DNA of 7,822 nucleotides, from positions 1 through 7,822 of the forward strand of contig DATHTK010000109.1 in the NCBI GenBank assembly GCA_035463295.1, read 5' to 3'. The position numbers and the translations under genes were made by a program. The DNA comes from DATHTK01 sp035463295. GTDB lineage: Bacteria > Actinomycetota > Rubrobacteria > Rubrobacterales > Rubrobacteraceae. The notes beneath the pieces are model-generated. The model was not told the origin of the DNA and did no database searches. It saw only the letters and a program-made list of their open reading frames with translations. Positions 5,094 to 7,822 of the stretch are shown piece after piece; the first letter of the stretch is position 1; each line of letters begins with the position of its first letter.

Positions 5094-6344
5094 GTGGAGC
5101 ATCGGCGCAAGAGTGCAGACTATGGCGCAGGAAACGCTCGGGTCCTGATCGTGGGCGCTGGTCCCGCGGGCGCGACGCTGGCGTTCCTCCTCGCCAGCCG
5201 CGGCGTTCGGGTGACGCTCATCGAGAGGGAGACGGACTTCGCCCGCGTCTTCCGTGGCGAGGCGCTGATGCCGCTGGGGATCGACGCTCTCCACCAGATG
5301 GGGCTCGGCGGGATCCTCTCCGAGCTGCCCGCGCGCAACGTCGAGTCCTGGGAGTTTTACGTCGCCGGCAAGAGCCTCTTCCGGGTCGACGAACCACAGG
5401 AGGAGCTGGGCGACCGGGCCGTGCGCGTCGTCTCCCAGCCGGCGTTCCTCGAACGCGTCGTCACGGAGGCACGCCGCCAGCCGTCGTTCTCCTTCCTGCC
5501 GGGCACTACCGCGCGCGAGTTGCTCACCGAGGATGGCAGGGTCGTCGGCATACTCGCGGAGACCGCAGAGAGTCCGCGAGAGCTGCGGGCGGACCTCGTC
5601 ATCGGGTGCGACGGGCGCGGTTCGGTCCTGCGCACGCGCTCCGGGCTCCATCTCGAGCTCTTGCCCGAGAGCTACGACGTGCTCTGGTTCAAGATGCCGG
5701 CCCCCGAGCGGTTGCGCGGTCGCTGCTCGGTGATGATGTTCGGGACGGTCAAGCGCACGGCGCTCTGCTATACGTCGTGGGACGATCGATTGCAGTACGC
5801 CCTCCTGCTCCCGAAGGGCGGCTACCGGGCACTCCGGGAGACAGACTGGGCGGAGGAGCTCGGCGAGCCCCTACCCCGCTGGCTCGCCGGGCACGTGCGG
5901 TCGGTCCGGGATCTGCTCGAAGGACCGGTACGGCTCAACGTTCTCGTCGGACGCTGCTCGCGCTGGAGCGCGCCGGGCCTGCTCCTTCTCGGCGACGCCG
6001 CGCATCCGATGTCCCCTGTCCGGGCGCAGGGCATAAACATCGCGCTGCGCGACACGCTCGTGGCGGCCAACCACCTCGTCCCAGCCCTCGGAGAAGGCCC
6101 CGAGGCGGTCGACACGGCGGCAAGGGCAGTGCACATAGAGCGCGAGCCCGAGGTCGTGCGGGCTCAGACCCTGCAACTGCGGGAGGCCCGCGGGCAGACC
6201 AACGCGCGGCTGCGTCCGGTCATGATCGCCGCGGCGAGGCTGCTCGCGCCGGTACTCGGGCGAACGCAGTGGGCGAAGCGCCGGTGGCTCCACCAGCAGC
6301 GTGAGTTGCGCTTCGGATCGACGGACGTCCGGCTCCGGGTGTAG
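5094..6344 (+). CDS. FAD-dependent monooxygenase/oxidoreductase, PHBH-like fold
   Basis: This 416-residue flavoprotein is of the p-hydroxybenzoate hydroxylase/UbiH type. These enzymes typically use NAD(P)H and O2 to hydroxylate or oxidise small, often aromatic, substrates in the cytoplasm. The N-terminal Rossmann motif GAGPAG is at 21-26, with E45 at the end of the second strand to bind the ADP ribose. R54-GEA follows, as is usual in the group. The CDG motif is at 172-174, in the position of the DG motif that contacts FAD and NAD(P)H. GDAAHPMSP (300-308) followed by AQGINIALRD is the GD motif and flavin-binding helix. Length is normal and no key motif is missing. The start is GTG with a weak ribosome binding site (AGGA at a 13-base spacing). 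No better in-frame start exists before the Rossmann motif. The BKACE gene follows after 70 bases, suggesting a shared pathway. The substrate is unknown, and an FAD-dependent dehydrogenase or reductase of the same fold remains possible. Confidence 0.88.
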   Translation: MEHRRKSADYGAGNARVLIVGAGPAGATLAFLLASRGVRVTLIERETDFARVFRGEALMPLGIDALHQMGLGGILSELPARNVESWEFYVAGKSLFRVDEPQEELGDRAVRVVSQPAFLERVVTEARRQPSFSFLPGTTARELLTEDGRVVGILAETAESPRELRADLVIGCDGRGSVLRTRSGLHLELLPESYDVLWFKMPAPERLRGRCSVMMFGTVKRTALCYTSWDDRLQYALLLPKGGYRALRETDWAEELGEPLPRWLAGHVRSVRDLLEGPVRLNVLVGRCSRWSAPGLLLLGDAAHPMSPVRAQGINIALRDTLVAANHLVPALGEGPEAVDTAARAVHIEREPEVVRAQTLQLREARGQTNARLRPVMIAAARLLAPVLGRTQWAKRRWLHQQRELRFGSTDVRLRV

Positions 6345-6402
6345 TTCGGCGCGTTTGCGGCGGCTCGGTCCGCTCTTTAACATTGACGGTGGGGTTACGA
6401 GA

Positions 6403-6408
6403 GAGGAG
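6403..6408 (+). promoter_or_regulatory. Ribosome binding site of the BKACE gene
   Basis: GAGGAG lies 6 bases ahead of the GTG at 6415-6417. I see no convincing promoter or terminator in the 70 bases between the monooxygenase stop and this start, which agrees with co-transcription. Confidence 0.7.
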
Positions 6409-6414
6409 TAGAGC

Positions 6415-7338
6415 GTGGAGAAGGTCATCATCAGCGCGGCGATCACCGGCGGCATGACGGTCCCGGGGCAGAGCCCGGCGATCCCCATAACGCCGGAGGA
6501 GATAATCGAGTCGGCCGTCGGCGCGCACGAGGCGGGGGCGGCGATCGTGCACCTCCACGTCCGCGAACCCGAGACGGGCAAGCCAAGCTCGTCGCTGGAG
6601 CTCTTCCGCGAGGTAGTAAGCGGCATCAAGGAGCGCTGCGACGTGATCGTGCAGCCCACAACCGGTGGCGGGAAGGGGATGACGCTCGAGGAGCGGGCCG
6701 CGGTGCTACCGGAGCTCGAGCCCGAGATGGCGACCTTCAACACCGGCAGCTTCAACTTCGGCCTCTTCCCCATCGCCGAGCGTGGAGGAGAATACGAAGA
6801 GTGGGAGGTCGACTACCTCGAAGGCACCCGCGACTACGTCTTCCGCAACACGTTCGCGGACATGGAGAAGATCTGCGAGATGGTCCGCGAGGCCGGGACA
6901 AAGCCGGAGCTCGAAGCGTACGACGTCGGCCACCTGTACAACATCAAGTACCTGCTGGGCAAGGGGTTGCTAGACACCCCGATCCACATCCAGTTCGTCC
7001 TGGGGGTGATGGGCGCGAACGCGGCTCTCATAGAGCAGTTCATGCACATGCGCCGCACCGCCCTGGATCTCTTCGGCGACGACTTCACCTTCTCCGCCGC
7101 CGGGGTCGGCTACCCGGCCGAGTACAACCTCGCCGCGATGTGCCTGATGCTCGGCGGCCACGTGCGCGTCGGCCTCGAGGACAACCTCCGCGTCCGCCGC
7201 GACAAACGGGCCGAGTCCAACGCCGAGCTCGTCGAGAAGGCCGTAGCCTTGGCCGCCCTCCTCGACCGCGAGCCAGCCACCCCCGACGAGGCGCGCGAGA
7301 CGTTCGGCCTCAAGGGCCGCACGGCGGTGGCCTTCTAA
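6415..7338 (+). CDS. Beta-keto acid cleavage enzyme, BKACE family (formerly DUF849)
   Basis: This 307-residue TIM-barrel enzyme is related to 3-keto-5-aminohexanoate cleavage enzyme (Kce) of lysine fermentation. The family uses zinc to condense a beta-keto acid with acetyl-CoA, giving acetoacetate and a CoA ester. H46 and H48 in VHLHVR are the family zinc ligands. PTTGGG (81-86) corresponds to the substrate-binding loop. KPELEAYD (163-170) carries a conserved acidic residue. RVGLEDN (251-257) supplies the third zinc ligand E255, with R251 and D256 aligned to the catalytic Arg and Asp known from Kce. It is slightly longer than Kce, and all core residues are present, so it is probably active. 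The keto-acid specificity cannot be read from sequence, so no gene symbol is given. The GTG start has GAGGAG 6 bases upstream. It follows the FAD monooxygenase by 70 bases, and its last 29 bases overlap the 3' end of the convergent acetyltransferase gene. Confidence 0.93.
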   Translation: MEKVIISAAITGGMTVPGQSPAIPITPEEIIESAVGAHEAGAAIVHLHVREPETGKPSSSLELFREVVSGIKERCDVIVQPTTGGGKGMTLEERAAVLPELEPEMATFNTGSFNFGLFPIAERGGEYEEWEVDYLEGTRDYVFRNTFADMEKICEMVREAGTKPELEAYDVGHLYNIKYLLGKGLLDTPIHIQFVLGVMGANAALIEQFMHMRRTALDLFGDDFTFSAAGVGYPAEYNLAAMCLMLGGHVRVGLEDNLRVRRDKRAESNAELVEKAVALAALLDREPATPDEARETFGLKGRTAVAF

Positions 7339-7822
7339 CGAACAGCGATTCACCGCCGTTTCTCCGCTCCGAGGCGCGGAAGCTCTCGCGCGTCAGCTCG
7401 AAGTACGGCACCCCGGTGAGAAGCTCCCCGACGGGCGTCATCCCGAGCTTCTCGATCACCCGCAGCGAGGCCGCGTTCGGGGGGTCGGCCCCGGCTACGA
7501 CGCACTCCAGACCCGCCTCCTCGAGCGCGAACCGCAGGCAGGCGCGTGCCGCCTCGGTGGCGAGCCCCCTGCCCCACCATTCCGGCAGGAGCGCGTAGAG
7601 AAGCTCGACCCTCCCGGTGACGCCGAGGTGGAGAAGGCCACAGTAACCGATAAGCTCGCCGTCGCCGGCTCGCAACCGCATCCCGAACAAGCCGAACCCC
7701 TCTTCGGCGAAGGTCTTAAGGCTGCGGGAGATCACACCCTCGACGGCGGCCTTCGCGACCGGCTCGTCGTCCCACAGGTGACGGCGTACGAGGGGATCGT
7801 TCGAGACGCGGTGCGCGGCGTC
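7310..7822 (-). CDS. GNAT acetyltransferase, RimJ/RimL-like (5' end outside window)
   Basis: The frame is open from the right edge of the window down to a TGA at 7310-7312, giving 170 visible residues. A GTG at 7735 could look like a start, but the 29 codons upstream of it (NDPLVRRHLWDDEPV region) match the usual N-terminal part of RimJ/RimL-type GNAT proteins, so the true start lies beyond the window. The domain is shown by VELLYALLPEWWGRGLATEA, in which GRGLA is the acetyl-CoA pyrophosphate-binding motif A, and by NAASLRVIEKLGM, the conserved C-terminal segment. Such enzymes transfer acetyl from acetyl-CoA to protein N-termini or small amines; the substrate here is unknown. The gene converges on the BKACE gene with a 29-base tail-to-tail overlap. 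Its Arg/Pro-rich last residues (VRRPPPCGP) are encoded within that overlap. Confidence 0.88.
   Translation of the reverse strand, partial: DAAHRVSNDPLVRRHLWDDEPVAKAAVEGVISRSLKTFAEEGFGLFGMRLRAGDGELIGYCGLLHLGVTGRVELLYALLPEWWGRGLATEAARACLRFALEEAGLECVVAGADPPNAASLRVIEKLGMTPVGELLTGVPYFELTRESFRASERRNGGESLFVRRPPPCGP

Noticed and set aside
4887..5651. 255-codon upstream extension of the zinc-ribbon frame (minus strand)
   Set aside because: It lies antisense to the FAD monooxygenase and across its promoter region, has Arg/Glu-rich shadow-like composition, and a strong ribosome binding site supports the internal ATG at 4886.
5066..6304. 412-codon plus-strand frame overlapping the monooxygenase
   Set aside because: It is Arg/Ala/Gly/Pro-rich and has no recognisable motif. 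It is an alternative-frame shadow of a gene that has all its FAD motifs.
6345..6414. TTGACG near 6383 as a possible promoter -35 for the BKACE gene
   Set aside because: No -10-like hexamer occurs 16-18 bases downstream; that region holds the ribosome binding site instead.
5871..6773. 300-codon minus-strand frame across the monooxygenase and BKACE genes
   Set aside because: It is antisense to two well-supported genes and spans their junction; no domain is recognisable.

Overview
The window is GC-rich, densely coded bacterial DNA. Strong AGGAGG-type ribosome binding sites, GTG and TTG starts, and high G/C at third codon positions suggest an actinobacterium. The scattered AGG, AGA and ATA codons in an otherwise GC-rich background would fit a Rubrobacter-like lineage. 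That placement is an inference from composition and gene content only, as there is no rRNA or other marker gene. The genes to the right of about 5090 look richer in G/C at third positions than those on the left.

Left edge: the last 20 codons of a plus-strand sensor histidine kinase end at 65. A short convergent gap follows. A minus-strand block then reads from right to left. It starts with a 100-residue four-cysteine putative zinc-ribbon protein (4886 to 4584). A 446-base region with no convincing gene comes next, holding an orphan strong ribosome binding site in front of an ATA codon. A 66-residue acidic protein (4137 to 3937) ends in a hairpin. After a possible 58-residue small ORF comes a 599-residue flavoprotein (3689 to 1890). 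It joins a receiver-like domain, a thioredoxin/glutaredoxin-like domain and a thioredoxin-reductase-like FAD/NAD(P) module. A DHA2-type MFS exporter (1836 to 220) lies 53 bases downstream and is probably co-transcribed with the flavoprotein.

Right half, plus strand: a divergently transcribed FAD-dependent monooxygenase-like protein (5094 to 6344) is followed after 70 bases by a beta-keto acid cleavage enzyme (BKACE, formerly DUF849; 6415 to 7338). Their spacing suggests a small catabolic or oxidative operon. At the right edge a RimJ/RimL-like GNAT acetyltransferase runs on the minus strand. It overlaps the BKACE 3' end by 29 bases and continues beyond the window.

The most distinctive gene is the receiver/thioredoxin-reductase-like fusion. 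It keeps the FAD and NAD(P) motifs but has only one cysteine, located in the receiver-like domain, so it cannot do ordinary CxxC dithiol chemistry. I see no CRISPR array, tRNA, rRNA, insertion sequence or phage module, and no clear evidence of a wholly new multi-gene system.
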